Part shown: piece by piece, positions 6,082-13,433 of the stretch
How the letters are laid out: every line of letters starts with the position of its first letter
How positions within the stretch are numbered: the stretch's first letter is position 1
From: JAHECQ01 sp047638695
Lineage (GTDB): Bacteria; Actinomycetota; Acidimicrobiia; Acidimicrobiales; SZUA-35
NCBI GenBank assembly: GCA_047638695.1
Contig: JBLINY010000104.1
Coordinates: 1-15,782 of the forward strand
Reading direction: 5' to 3'
Length of the DNA: 15,782 bases
Notes under the pieces: model-generated
Databases searched by the model: none
Told to the model about the DNA's origin: nothing
What the model saw: only the letters and a program-made list of their open reading frames with translations
Made by a program: the position numbers and the translations under genes

Positions 6082-6440
6082 GACGACTCGTGCTCGGTAA
6101 GAAGACGACGAAGCTCTGCTGCTTCGGCATCCGACAGCTTTTCGACGAACGAACTCAAGACCGCGTCGCGGTTGTCCGCTGAGGAGAGTTGATTGCGCAT
6201 CTGACCGGCGCGGTGCGACGCTTCGCCATCAGACGCCCAATAGCCGTAGGCCCGGCCCCGCCGCTCTCGCTCGAGGCGTCCCTTCTGATGTAGTCGCGCC
6301 AAGACCGTCATCACCGTTGTGTACGCAAGATCAGGCGCCACGGACTCGTGGACTTCAGCGGGGGTGACCGCCGCATCCATAGCCCACACGAATCGCAGGA
6401 CCGCCTCTTCGAGTTCGCCCGTTGCGCGTCGAATGACCAT
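6078..6440 (-). CDS. BlaI/MecI-family transcriptional repressor
   Basis: This is a winged-helix repressor of 120 residues. With the start at 6440, LEEAVLRFVW (about 10-19) forms the first helix, LAYTTVMTVLARLHQKG (38-54) the recognition helix and RRGRAYGYW (60-68) the wing, with a C-terminal dimerisation helix region LSSFVEKLSDAEAAELRRLL. The start is chosen because GATACT lies exactly six bases before this ATG (leaderless pattern) and the size is typical; an ATG at 6479 would add 13 residues. It has no cysteine, so it lacks the CxCx4CxC metal site of CopY and is unlikely to sense copper itself. Cleavage by the neighbouring M56 protease, in BlaI next to the F of an NF site, would be the release mechanism; the F in SSFVEK is the matching place (inference). 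Confidence 0.9.
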   Translation of the reverse strand: MVIRRATGELEEAVLRFVWAMDAAVTPAEVHESVAPDLAYTTVMTVLARLHQKGRLERERRGRAYGYWASDGEASHRAGQMRNQLSSADNRDAVLSSFVEKLSDAEAAELRRLLTEHESS

Positions 6441-6522
6441 GGGTTCAGTATCGCCGAGCCGTTGGGATCGCGTCGTCATCTACCCGGCCTGCCCCGGATC
6501 GAGGCATTCCTGTACTGGCAGG

Positions 6523-6564
6523 ATAGTTGTAGATTGCATGTATATAGGTGTAGGTTGCAACTAT
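6523..6564 (+). promoter_or_regulatory. marR promoter with tandem and inverted operator repeats
   Basis: Two near-identical 11-mers, TGTAGATTGCA (6528-6538) and TGTAGGTTGCA (6549-6559), are 21 bp apart, two helical turns, on the same face. The right copy holds the palindrome GTTGCAAC (6554-6561). An outer inverted repeat ATAGTTG (6523-6529) / CAACTAT (6558-6564) encloses both. A -35 TTGTAG (6527-6532) and a -10 TAGGTT (6551-6556, 18-bp spacing) lie inside the sites, six bases before the ATG at 6563. MarR autoregulation is inferred. The stretch is AT-rich compared with its surroundings. Confidence 0.6.
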
Positions 6565-7006
6565 GTCACGAACACCGAGCGATGCTCTGGGGCAGGAATT
6601 CGTCGGTCTCATCCATGCCTTCGGCGTCCTTCGAACTGACGCGACACCGTGCGGGCAGCCGATGTCGGTGTCTACAGCGCACGCGATCTGTGAGCTGGCA
6701 GCTCATGGTCCGCTTAGTCAGACCGAGCTCGCTGGCCGCCTAGGACTCGAAGCCAGCAGCATCAGCCGGCTCGTCGACCAACTCAGCCGAAAGGGCTGGG
6801 CGCAACGAGCTCCTGATCCAGACAGCAACGACAAGCGAGTTCGCCTCGTCCACCTCGCCGCACCGGGGCGCCAAGCGGCAAAGCAAGTGACTGCAGCGCG
6901 GGCCGAACGGTTCGGACAGCTTCTCGACGCAATCGAAGAATCCAAGCGACCCCAGGTACTCGAAGCTCTCCACCTCCTCAAGGACGCCGCCAATGCAATC
7001 GACTAA
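6563..7006 (+). CDS. MarR-family transcriptional regulator
   Basis: This 147-residue protein is a MarR-type dimeric winged-helix regulator. The HTH spans about 50-80 (GPLSQTELAGRLGLEASSIS then RLVDQLSRKGW), followed by the wing with the family signature D-x-N-D-K-R-V-R-L-V-H-L (87-98) and a C-terminal dimerisation helix (105-145). Cys30 and Cys43 lie in the N-terminal helical region and could be redox-sensitive, but this is speculation. The gene is divergent from blaI with 122 bp between the two starts and carries two repeat sites over its promoter. It overlaps the next gene by 14 bp, so the two are cotranscribed. The ligand is unknown; sharing a promoter region with the copper operon suggests a metal or oxidative-stress role. 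Confidence 0.9.
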   Translation: MSRTPSDALGQEFVGLIHAFGVLRTDATPCGQPMSVSTAHAICELAAHGPLSQTELAGRLGLEASSISRLVDQLSRKGWAQRAPDPDSNDKRVRLVHLAAPGRQAAKQVTAARAERFGQLLDAIEESKRPQVLEALHLLKDAANAID

Positions 7007-7481
7007 AGCCATCCTCGTCGTAGCACTCTTGACCTTCGCAGGAGCTGCATGCGGATCAGATCAGGACCTAGCCGAGCGTCAGGAAACAGTTGCTGAAGCT
7101 GGCGCCGAAGTGATGCCGTTCTCGCTCGATGAAACCACTCACATCTTCACAGACACCCAAAGCGGCGGTCGACAAGACGTGGTCGCCGATGACCTGACCG
7201 ACGAGAACTCGATCGAAGCGATCCGCGATCATTTGGCTGAGGAGGCTGCCAAGTTTCAAATCGGCGATTTCTCCGATCCTGAAACCATCCACGGGTCGGC
7301 CATGCCCGGCCTTGCAGCCCTGAAGGCTGGATTCGACCAGATTGACGTCGAGTTGCTCGAGACAGCCGATGGCGCAGCCATCATCTACACATCGCAAGAT
7401 CCAGAGCTGGTCTCAGCAATCCACCTCTGGTTCGAAGCGCAGACCAGCGACCACGGCAGCCACGCCGAACACAACTCGTGA
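6993..7481 (+). CDS. Small secreted lipoprotein, His-rich C terminus
   Basis: This 162-residue exported lipoprotein has a signal MQSTKAILVVALLTFAGAAC with the lipobox AGAAC (Cys20). The body includes DETTHIFTDTQSGGRQDVVA, DPETIHGSAMPGLAALKAG and a tail DHGSHAEHNS containing three His. Relatives of this protein are often labelled aspartate carbamoyltransferase in databases, which is almost certainly a misannotation since no ATCase domain is visible; the conserved HG-x-x-MPG and the ITYxTxDPxLVxAIHxWFxAQ region define the family. The ATG lies inside the end of marR, so translation is coupled. The His-rich tail, His-containing motifs and neighbourhood suggest metal binding at the cell surface; this is inference. 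Confidence 0.85.
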   Translation: MQSTKAILVVALLTFAGAACGSDQDLAERQETVAEAGAEVMPFSLDETTHIFTDTQSGGRQDVVADDLTDENSIEAIRDHLAEEAAKFQIGDFSDPETIHGSAMPGLAALKAGFDQIDVELLETADGAAIIYTSQDPELVSAIHLWFEAQTSDHGSHAEHNS

Positions 7482-7485
7482 CCGT

Positions 7486-7674
7486 CTAGCTTCGGACGGC
7501 CGACAGGACGAGTTCTCCCAGGCGTTCGATCGCTGCGTCCGAGCTGAGATGGACTGCTGCATCGAGAGCGTGGAGGCAGTAGTAGGCGAGCTCGTCGGGG
7601 GTGGCATCCGAGCGAACTGCGCCGTCCTGGGCGGCTTGAACGGTGTTGCCGTAGTGGCTCCACGAAGAGGATTG
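7486..7674 (-). pseudogene. TetR-family regulator, C-terminal remnant
   Basis: Read on the minus strand from about 7674 to the TAG at 7488-7486, the frame gives about 63 residues with the character of a TetR ligand-binding C terminus: WSHYGNTVQAAQDGAVRSDA, then TPDELAYYCLHALDAAVHL and IERLGELVLSAVRS. The N-terminal HTH is missing. Further upstream in the frame a stop codon is met at about 7702-7704, inside repeat copy B, and the likeness to TetR ends at about the repeat border. There is no start codon, so this is a truncated gene. It converges with the lipoprotein gene, with only 4 bp between the two stops. Confidence 0.65.
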
Positions 7675-7709
7675 CAGGGGCGTCGCGTAGCTAAAGCTTT
7701 GCTAGTGGC
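7675..7709 (+). repeat. 35-bp direct repeat, copy B
   Basis: It matches copy A (1120-1154) at 31 of 35 bases in the same orientation. The tandem octamers are here TAGCTAAA (7688-7695) and TTGCTAGT (7699-7706), again 11 bp apart. It directly abuts the truncated end of the TetR remnant and lies 37 bp from the thioesterase stop. Copies A and B together bracket the copper and MarR block (about 6.5 kb). Element boundary or recombination scar is the favoured reading. Confidence 0.6.
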
Positions 7710-7746
7710 GGACCACGACTGACGCTGTCCGGTCGGTCTTGAGGGC

Positions 7747-8559
7747 TTAGTCGGTCGACGAGGGGATCGGCCGCGGCACAAGGAGTCCGAGCTGTCTAGC
7801 CGTGGCCAAGAGCCGACCGTCACGTGACCAGACATCGGTGTCGAGATCGGCGAACCCATCGCGGGCCATACGGGTCCGACTGTGGACGAGGACGAAGTCG
7901 TCAATCGGCTTGGTCAGCGGATCCCTGAAATGGATGGTCAGGTCCATTGTCGGCGCCCCAACCCCGCTGCGCTGCCGTCGCGCAACCGGCGGCGGCCAGG
8001 AATCGGTCAGGGCAGCGAGGACAATGTGGTCAACGCTGGCTGCGTCATCGGTACGAAGCCAACCGATGGCCTCGGCGTCGTCGTGGTCGAACTCATGGGC
8101 GCCACCCCTTGCGAACCGCATGTCGTAACGCATGTGCACAGAAGAGTCGTCGTCCTCCGGCCACTGCTCGCTCGACAGATCCTCGGGGCCAGCGACATCT
8201 GGCATAGCGACATCGCAGAAGTCAATACCATCGCGAGGCGGTCCGAGCGAAGCTCGGCCGACGATCGAGCGTTCACCAGCCGCAAGAACTACGTCGATCG
8301 TCGTCACCGAGCGGCCGGCGCGCAGAATGGTCGTCTCGATCGTGGCGGGCCCGGGCGGCAGACCACTCAGGAAGTGCACGTTGAGGGCACGAGGGGTCAA
8401 CTCTCCACTTGCGGCGACCGCAGCCCGGACAATCAGCGCTGCCAGGTAGCCGCCGTTCGGGCCGCTCGGCACCATCCAGCGGTCGCTCAGCACGGCGTCG
8501 TAGGTGCCGTCGCCCCGGTCGCTGAGCACGGTGTCGTCATGAAGCTTGGCCACGACCAT
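7747..8559 (-). CDS. Acyl-CoA thioesterase-like, double hotdog
   Basis: This protein of about 270 residues is related to TesB-type thioesterases that hydrolyse acyl-CoA. Seen: the N-terminal hotdog with GDGTYDAVLSDRW and the family motif GPNGGYLAALIVRA (about 33-46), HFLSGLPPGPATIE, then a second hotdog with TDSWPPP, GAPTMDLTIHFRDPL and the closing strand DVWSRDGRLLATARQLGLL. Length fits the two-domain family common in lipid-degrading Actinobacteria. The start at 8559 is chosen because family members begin about 10 residues before the DT-x-x-x-x-GDG segment; an ATG at 8589 would add 10 residues. Catalysis in TesB relatives uses an Asp/Gln/Thr set, which I cannot place with certainty. No operon partner is evident; the downstream side is the repeat scar. 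Confidence 0.85.
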   Translation of the reverse strand: MVVAKLHDDTVLSDRGDGTYDAVLSDRWMVPSGPNGGYLAALIVRAAVAASGELTPRALNVHFLSGLPPGPATIETTILRAGRSVTTIDVVLAAGERSIVGRASLGPPRDGIDFCDVAMPDVAGPEDLSSEQWPEDDDSSVHMRYDMRFARGGAHEFDHDDAEAIGWLRTDDAASVDHIVLAALTDSWPPPVARRQRSGVGAPTMDLTIHFRDPLTKPIDDFVLVHSRTRMARDGFADLDTDVWSRDGRLLATARQLGLLVPRPIPSSTD

Positions 8560-8631
8560 CGAGGCTAACCAAGGCCAACCACGAGACATCCATCGCCGGC
8601 GTCCGCAATTACAAACATCGGCTTGTGGCTT

Positions 8632-8660
8632 GGCTCGATGCTGGTCGTCGGCGTCGAGCC
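8632..8660. repeat. Inverted repeat between thioesterase and VOC genes
   Basis: GGCTCGA (8632-8638) is complementary to TCGAGCC (8654-8660) around 15 bases. It lies between two divergent genes, where an operator would be expected. No repressor gene is adjacent, so its role is unknown. Confidence 0.35.
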
Positions 8661-8731
8661 ATCGACCGTGCCCCGGGACGAGACGCCCGAACCAACCCGG
8701 CTAGTCTCGGCACGAGGAGAGGGGAGACACT

Positions 8732-9199
8732 GTGGGCGTATACCGGCCGTTTCATATCAACATCAACTGCACTGACTTCGAGAGGTCGCTTGAGTTCTAT
8801 GAATGGCTCGGCTTCACAATGGTGACCGATCTGGGCGAGGGCGGAAGTCGGGCCATACAACAGGGTCTCGGAATGCCGGAGAAACCGATCGGCCGGGCAG
8901 CCCTGCTTCAAGCTGGCGATGACGCTCGATCGTTGCGCATCGACCTCATCCAGTGGAAGGTGCCTCGAGTCGAGGGAGCGGCGCCGCCCAATCTTTGGAC
9001 GCTGGGCCTGTCGCGCCTAGCGGTGCTGTGCGACAACCTTCTCGAACTCTACGAGCAGGCGTTGGAACGTGAGGTGCCCGTCGTATCGGAACCAGTGCTC
9101 GTTCAAAACCGCAACGGCACCACCGATGGTTGGTTCTGCATGGAGGACCCGGACGGCACGATCATCGAGCTGATCCAGTTCCGCAACGTCGACGCCTAG
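8732..9199 (+). CDS. VOC (glyoxalase/dioxygenase fold) family protein
   Basis: This 155-residue protein has the vicinal-oxygen-chelate fold. The start is a GTG at 8732, preceded by a good purine-rich ribosome binding site (GGAGAGGGGAG, 8716-8726) about 5 bases upstream. The first beta-alpha-beta-beta-beta module opens with HININCTDFERSLEFYEWLG, with His8 as the usual first metal ligand. The second module runs LSRLAVLC...YEQALEREVPVV and closes with MEDPDGTIIELIQF, where Glu146 is the usual last ligand. The position normally His in LxHxAF is Arg95 here, so the metal site may be altered. Members include glyoxalases, dioxygenases and resistance proteins; the substrate is not predictable. It is transcribed away from the thioesterase. 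Confidence 0.9.
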   Translation: MGVYRPFHININCTDFERSLEFYEWLGFTMVTDLGEGGSRAIQQGLGMPEKPIGRAALLQAGDDARSLRIDLIQWKVPRVEGAAPPNLWTLGLSRLAVLCDNLLELYEQALEREVPVVSEPVLVQNRNGTTDGWFCMEDPDGTIIELIQFRNVDA

Positions 9200-9264
9200 T
9201 CACCGGCATCACGTCTGCGCTACCTGATGAGGGGCTGCGGATCTCAGGACACTCGAGCTGTCGA

Positions 9265-10362
9265 CTACTCCACCATGGAGCGTGCTCGGCGCTCGATGCT
9301 TTTGTAACCATTGGCCTGCGCAACCTTGGTCGTGCGGTCGAGGTAGATGTTGGCTTGGTGGTGGTCGCCGAGGCGCCGGTGAAGGGTGGCCCGGGCGAGG
9401 TCGTCGTTGGCAGCGAAGAAGTGAGCACCGAACTCAGTTGTAGTGAGTTCGGATGCCGCGAAGTGGGCCTCGGCTTTTTCGGGCTGATCAAGGACGAGGG
9501 CCAGATGCCCGAGCACACCGTCGATCGAAGAGTCACAGAAGGTCATGTGACACGAGATTTGGCCCGCGTGGGGCGAGAGGAGCCGGTACAAGATGGCACA
9601 TGCGTCGGTGTCGCCGAGTTCAGATGCGGCCTGCGCCCAACTGCAGGTGGTGGCGGCCCAGGAGTTCGTGAGGTCGACCTCAAAGTTACGGTCCTTGGCA
9701 TCATCGAGCAGCGCCCGTGCCCGTTCGGGCTGGCCTTCGCGGGACAAGAACATGGCAGCCACTGCCGTATAGGCCTCGATCGATGGGTTCTTAGCTGCGA
9801 TCTCCAGGAGTTGCTCCAATATCTCGCCGGCGCGGCCTTGAGCGCGGCGCGCCGTCATGATCAAGACCGTGAAAAAGTCGAAGGCGTCGGGCTCGCCAGC
9901 TTCGGTTCCGAGCGCGAGGCTCTGGCTCGCCAGGCTTTCGAGTCGGGCGTTGTCGCCAAGGGCAGAGGTGAGCGAGCACCGAACGTTCGTGGTGACCCAA
10001 TGAAATGAAGGCCTCCCGGTGTCGACCGCAAGCCGGGTCATTGCATCGAGGCAGCTGATTGCTCTGTCAAGGTCGCCGGTTCCCACGCCAGCGAGGCACG
10101 AACCACAGAGTGCCCAGAACTCGAGGCTCCGATCGCCGAGACCGAGCGCGAGGCTCTCGCTGCTCGCTTCGAGCCGGGCCTGAAGGTTGTGGGGCACGGC
10201 AGAAGTTAGGCAAAACCGGTTCAAGACGGTTGACAGGATTGTGCGATCGCCCAGGGAGCGAGCCAGATCGATAGCCGCGTTGATGAGTCCGACGCGTTCG
10301 TTGTACGGAGCGGCGTATTCAAGCTCGCTGAACAAGGTGGCCATCAGGAGCGAACGCTCTCG
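9265..10362 (-). pseudogene. C-terminal (TPR-like) part of an ATPase-type regulator, 5'-truncated
   Basis: About 360 residues are open, from near 10362 to a stop at 9267-9265. They form repeated helical pairs like those at the C terminus of large AAA-ATPase/LuxR or cyclase-linked regulators: SLLMATLFSELEYAAPYNER, LARSLGDRTILSTVLN, LGLGDRSLEFWALC, GEPDAFDFF and a closing LGDHHQANIYLDRTTKVAQA. Full-length relatives are about 900-1100 residues and carry the ATPase domain and sometimes a DNA-binding or cyclase domain first; none of these is present. The likeness continues a few codons upstream of the ATG at 10344 (RERSLL), so that ATG is internal and the gene is cut rather than short. It meets the symporter remnant head to head at about 10363-10380. 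Confidence 0.65.
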
Positions 10363-10371
10363 GGTCGGGGT

Positions 10372-10387
10372 GCTACCGATCGATAGC
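10372..10387. repeat. Imperfect 16-bp palindrome at the fusion point of two broken genes
   Basis: GCTACCGATCGATAGC reads the same on the opposite strand except at one base pair position (14 of 16 symmetric). It lies exactly between the last recognisable codon of the minus-strand regulator remnant and the first recognisable codon of the symporter remnant. It may be a breakpoint motif or a chance palindrome. Confidence 0.4.
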
Positions 10388-10946
10388 CGTGGTCTGGATT
10401 ACGATGCCGATCTTCCTCACGATTGCGTTCAGGGTCTTTGATCTTGGCCAAGAAGCTGTCGATTTCCCGATTGGCGATCTGATCCTCCAGATCGCTGCCT
10501 TGACCATTGTTCCCGTGGCGATCGGGATGGGGCTTCGCCGCTGGAAACCCCGGCTGTGCGACCGTTTCGAGCGGCCATCGAAGATCTTCGTCGCCGTCTT
10601 TCTGGGCTTGGTGGTGGTTGCGCTTGTCGTCACCAATTGGTCGGCCGTTGCCGAAAATGCGGTGGAGTTCGCGCCAGCGTTCATCGTGCTGAATCTGGCG
10701 GGACTCGCCGTTGGCTACGGGGTGTCGAAGGCCTTTGGGTTGGATCGACGGCAGTCATCGACGATAGGGGTCGAGACGGGCCTTCAGAATTCGACGTTGG
10801 CGCTCACCATCGCCGTGTCGGTGTTGGGAAACAGCGAACTAGCCATCATTCCGGGTCTCTACGGGGTTTGGATGTTGTTCACGGGCTTTGCGTTCGCCTA
10901 TCTCACCCAAGGAGCAGAGCAAACTGATCCACAGCTGGGACGTTGA
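10377..10946 (+). pseudogene. Bile acid:sodium symporter family protein, N-terminally truncated
   Basis: About 185-190 residues of a BASS-family transporter remain. Recognisable parts, in order: RSIAVVWITMPIFLTIAFRV (a transmembrane segment in mid-protein of full homologs), TIVPVAIGMGLRRWKPR, AVFLGLVVVALVVTNW, the crossover-helix motif GVETGLQNSTLALTIAVSVL with its conserved G-x-x-x-x-QN, and a last helix LYGVWMLFTGFAFAYL. Full proteins are about 300-330 residues, so roughly the first third is absent. A GTG at 10389 could start translation, but the coding likeness extends three or more codons upstream of it and ends at the junction with the opposite-strand regulator fragment. It is therefore probably a pseudogene; alternatively the contig is misjoined here. 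Confidence 0.7.
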
Positions 10947-10979
10947 GTCTTGGGCTCGACGGAAGCCAATGGTCCTGAC

Positions 10980-13433
10980 TCAGTTCATTCGGCAGGTGGT
11001 GCCGCCGTTGTAGGGAAGATTGGCTCCCTCGACGGCGGTCGCGCACGCCTGGACGGCTGGTCGCTTTGTCGACTGGCTTGTGACGAAGCTGACCGACCCA
11101 CTCGAATTCGTCGTGCCGGTGAGCGTCTCGGAGAACGAGCCGCCGAACTCGACGGTGATTGCCGCCCCTGCGATTGCTTGGCCGAGATCGTTCCTGACCA
11201 CGATCGTGGCCGTGCCATGTTGGCGTCCCTTGCCAGCCGATTGCGTGCCAATCGAGAACTGCGTGATGAAGATCTCGGTAGCGTCGCCGACTTCGACACC
11301 GTCGAGGCGCAGCTCGTCGATCTCGACTCGATCGAAGGACTCCTGCCTGGAGCCACGGTTCGTGTCGACCATCCGGACCCACACAGTGCCGGTGGAAGTT
11401 CCGATGGACCATGTGTTGGTCGTGATGGCTCCCGAGGCGATGGTCCCCAGCGGGATCCAATTGTTCTGGTTGCTCGACCACTCGACCGACACACCGTTGT
11501 CGGCGTCGCCGCCGTCGGCGACTCGAGCCACAACGGTTAGCGTCTGAGTGCCACTCGTCGCCGGAATCTCCCACCGATGCTCGAGACGATCGTGGCGTAG
11601 CCGGGGCTTGCCACCTGAACCAACCTCGGTGATCACTTGGCTGACAGCGTCAGCGACCTGTGTGTTGGTGTAGTTGCCTTGCACGGTGCCGTACACGGCC
11701 AGGTCCGAGACAGCGACACTTCGAAGTGAGGCCTCGACCACTGCGGTCGCGGTTGCCGAGCGAGCTGACTCATTGCCCGAGGCATCGACTGCAGCCACGG
11801 AGTAGATGTAGCTCCCGCTTGATTCCGGAGTGTCGGAGTGCACCGGGCTCACGTTTGACACTGTGGCGATGGCGACGGGCGCCTGGCCGGTCTCCGAGCG
11901 ATACACCGTGTAGCCAGCGAGGTCGGCTTCGGTGTTGGCGGTCCAACTGAGTTGCACGGATCCGTCACCTACATCGGCGTCGAGACCGCTAGGGATGGAC
12001 GGTGCCTCGGTGTCCGGCGGCGGGGTCTCACCGAGACTGCCGGTCAAGACGTAGCGGCCGAGGCTGCCATAGTCGGTATAGCCCGATGGTGGATCGACGG
12101 CGCGGTTGCCGACGCCGACGCCGTCGATCTCGACCGTGTAGGTTCCAGCGGAAACCGTGACCACGATCACCGCAGAGAGTTCACTGATCGGGTTGGCCCT
12201 GGCGACGATTGTGCCGGCGCTGTCACGTAGGGTCATCTCGATATCGAGGTTGGCATACGCCGAGTCGGGGCTGGTCTCGAGCCGGATGTCCCCGCCGTTG
12301 GTGGAGAACGAGAAGACATCAATGTCCGTGCGAGCGTTGATCAGTCCGGCGACGGTCGGGCTCGATCCAATAAGCGCCGTGGCGTTAGCGGCGCTGTTGC
12401 CGAAGTCATCGATGCGGGGGCCGAAGCCGTTGCCGTTGCTGAGCGAAGAGATGACCGCGATGTCATCGCCACCCCGCCCGAAGTTGGCACTCGCGTCGAA
12501 GTTGTTGGCGCCGAAGTACTCCTGCTGGCTCCATTGTGAGACAGGCTGGTAGTACGCAGCTCCCATGATGGGGGCCCAGCCGGTCGACCCGGTTCCTGGG
12601 TGACCGGTGTAGTAGTTGGCGGTCGTCGTGCCGTCGTGCGCGAGGTCGAGCATGTGGCCGACCTCGTGTGTGATGGCTTCGGAGACGCCCTTGAAGCTCG
12701 AGTTGTAGACGTAGGTCGGTTCATCGACAGCGTCGTCGAAGGCGCCGATGAAGGCGTGGCCGCCACAACCGCAGTTGGCGAAGGTGTCGTCGGTGATGAC
12801 CACGCGAGCACCCCACTGGGTGTCGCCCGTGCCGAATCGCATCAACGCGTCGACCCCGGGATCGATTGTGGTGACGTTGATGTTCCACGGAGCGAAGTCC
12901 TCCGACACTTTGATGAAGGACCGACGAATGATGTCGAGTTCCTGGGCGGTCCAGGAGTTCGGGTCGCCGTCGAGGTCGTAGGGGGGCGACACGATCGTTG
13001 CGACGCCGTACGAGCTGTTCCAACTGGTGTCCTGGGTGATGTGTCCGTCGAAGTCGAGGTAGATGGTCTTGTCTGCGCCGGGGAGGCTGGCGAGCTGGAA
13101 GACCGGATCAGTAACGGGTGGAGCTGCCGAGATGGCTTCACCGGTGATGTCCACCTCGCCGGGCGCGATCTCGTCGAAATAGGCAAGCTCGCCTGCACCG
13201 TTGACGGCCACGGTGGAGTCACTGAGCACCACGGAACGGAACTCGGCCACGGTCATGCCATTGGCCTGAGCGGCGGCGGGTAGGCGTTCTCCGAGACGAT
13301 CGATGGCGTCCTGGGCTCGGGCGAATCCAGGCTCGCCCTCAGGCCGACCTTGAGCACCAGCTGAGGCTGTCGTGGTGACCATCAACGCGAGGCCGACCAA
13401 AGCGGCGGCGACTTTTTGGGGACGTCGAGACAT
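10980..13433 (-). CDS. Secreted multidomain zinc metalloprotease
   Basis: This is a predicted extracellular protease of 817 residues. The signal peptide covers 1 to about 27 (ends ASAGA). A propeptide-like region (30-115) precedes the catalytic domain (about 120-335), which carries the extended metzincin motif HEVGHMLDLAH (His256, Glu257, His260, His266) and a Met-turn Met290 in PIMGAAYY. Next come a pre-peptidase-C-terminal-like beta domain (about 345-465, DIDVFSFST...AGTYTVEIDG), a linker PPPDTEAPSIPSG, a fibronectin type III domain (477-565), an unrecognised beta-rich domain (570-715) and a C-terminal Ig/invasin-like domain (about 722-817) with Cys797 and Cys814. No sortase motif or membrane anchor follows, so it is probably released. 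It converges with the symporter remnant. Confidence 0.9.
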   Translation of the reverse strand: MSRRPQKVAAALVGLALMVTTTASAGAQGRPEGEPGFARAQDAIDRLGERLPAAAQANGMTVAEFRSVVLSDSTVAVNGAGELAYFDEIAPGEVDITGEAISAAPPVTDPVFQLASLPGADKTIYLDFDGHITQDTSWNSSYGVATIVSPPYDLDGDPNSWTAQELDIIRRSFIKVSEDFAPWNINVTTIDPGVDALMRFGTGDTQWGARVVITDDTFANCGCGGHAFIGAFDDAVDEPTYVYNSSFKGVSEAITHEVGHMLDLAHDGTTTANYYTGHPGTGSTGWAPIMGAAYYQPVSQWSQQEYFGANNFDASANFGRGGDDIAVISSLSNGNGFGPRIDDFGNSAANATALIGSSPTVAGLINARTDIDVFSFSTNGGDIRLETSPDSAYANLDIEMTLRDSAGTIVARANPISELSAVIVVTVSAGTYTVEIDGVGVGNRAVDPPSGYTDYGSLGRYVLTGSLGETPPPDTEAPSIPSGLDADVGDGSVQLSWTANTEADLAGYTVYRSETGQAPVAIATVSNVSPVHSDTPESSGSYIYSVAAVDASGNESARSATATAVVEASLRSVAVSDLAVYGTVQGNYTNTQVADAVSQVITEVGSGGKPRLRHDRLEHRWEIPATSGTQTLTVVARVADGGDADNGVSVEWSSNQNNWIPLGTIASGAITTNTWSIGTSTGTVWVRMVDTNRGSRQESFDRVEIDELRLDGVEVGDATEIFITQFSIGTQSAGKGRQHGTATIVVRNDLGQAIAGAAITVEFGGSFSETLTGTTNSSGSVSFVTSQSTKRPAVQACATAVEGANLPYNGGTTCRMN

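Noticed and set aside
1105..7709. CRISPR array or integron cassette array suggested by the repeats
   Set aside because: There are only two repeat copies, 6.5 kb apart, and the inverted repeats lack the attC core motifs RYYYAAC/GTTRRRY.
10389..10946. Intact small BASS transporter starting at GTG 10389
   Set aside because: Homology continues upstream of that codon and about a third of the family length is missing.
12608..12620. TGTAGTAGTTGG inside the protease gene, resembling one arm of the BlaI operator
   Set aside because: It is a single half-site inside coding sequence with no matching second arm, so probably chance.
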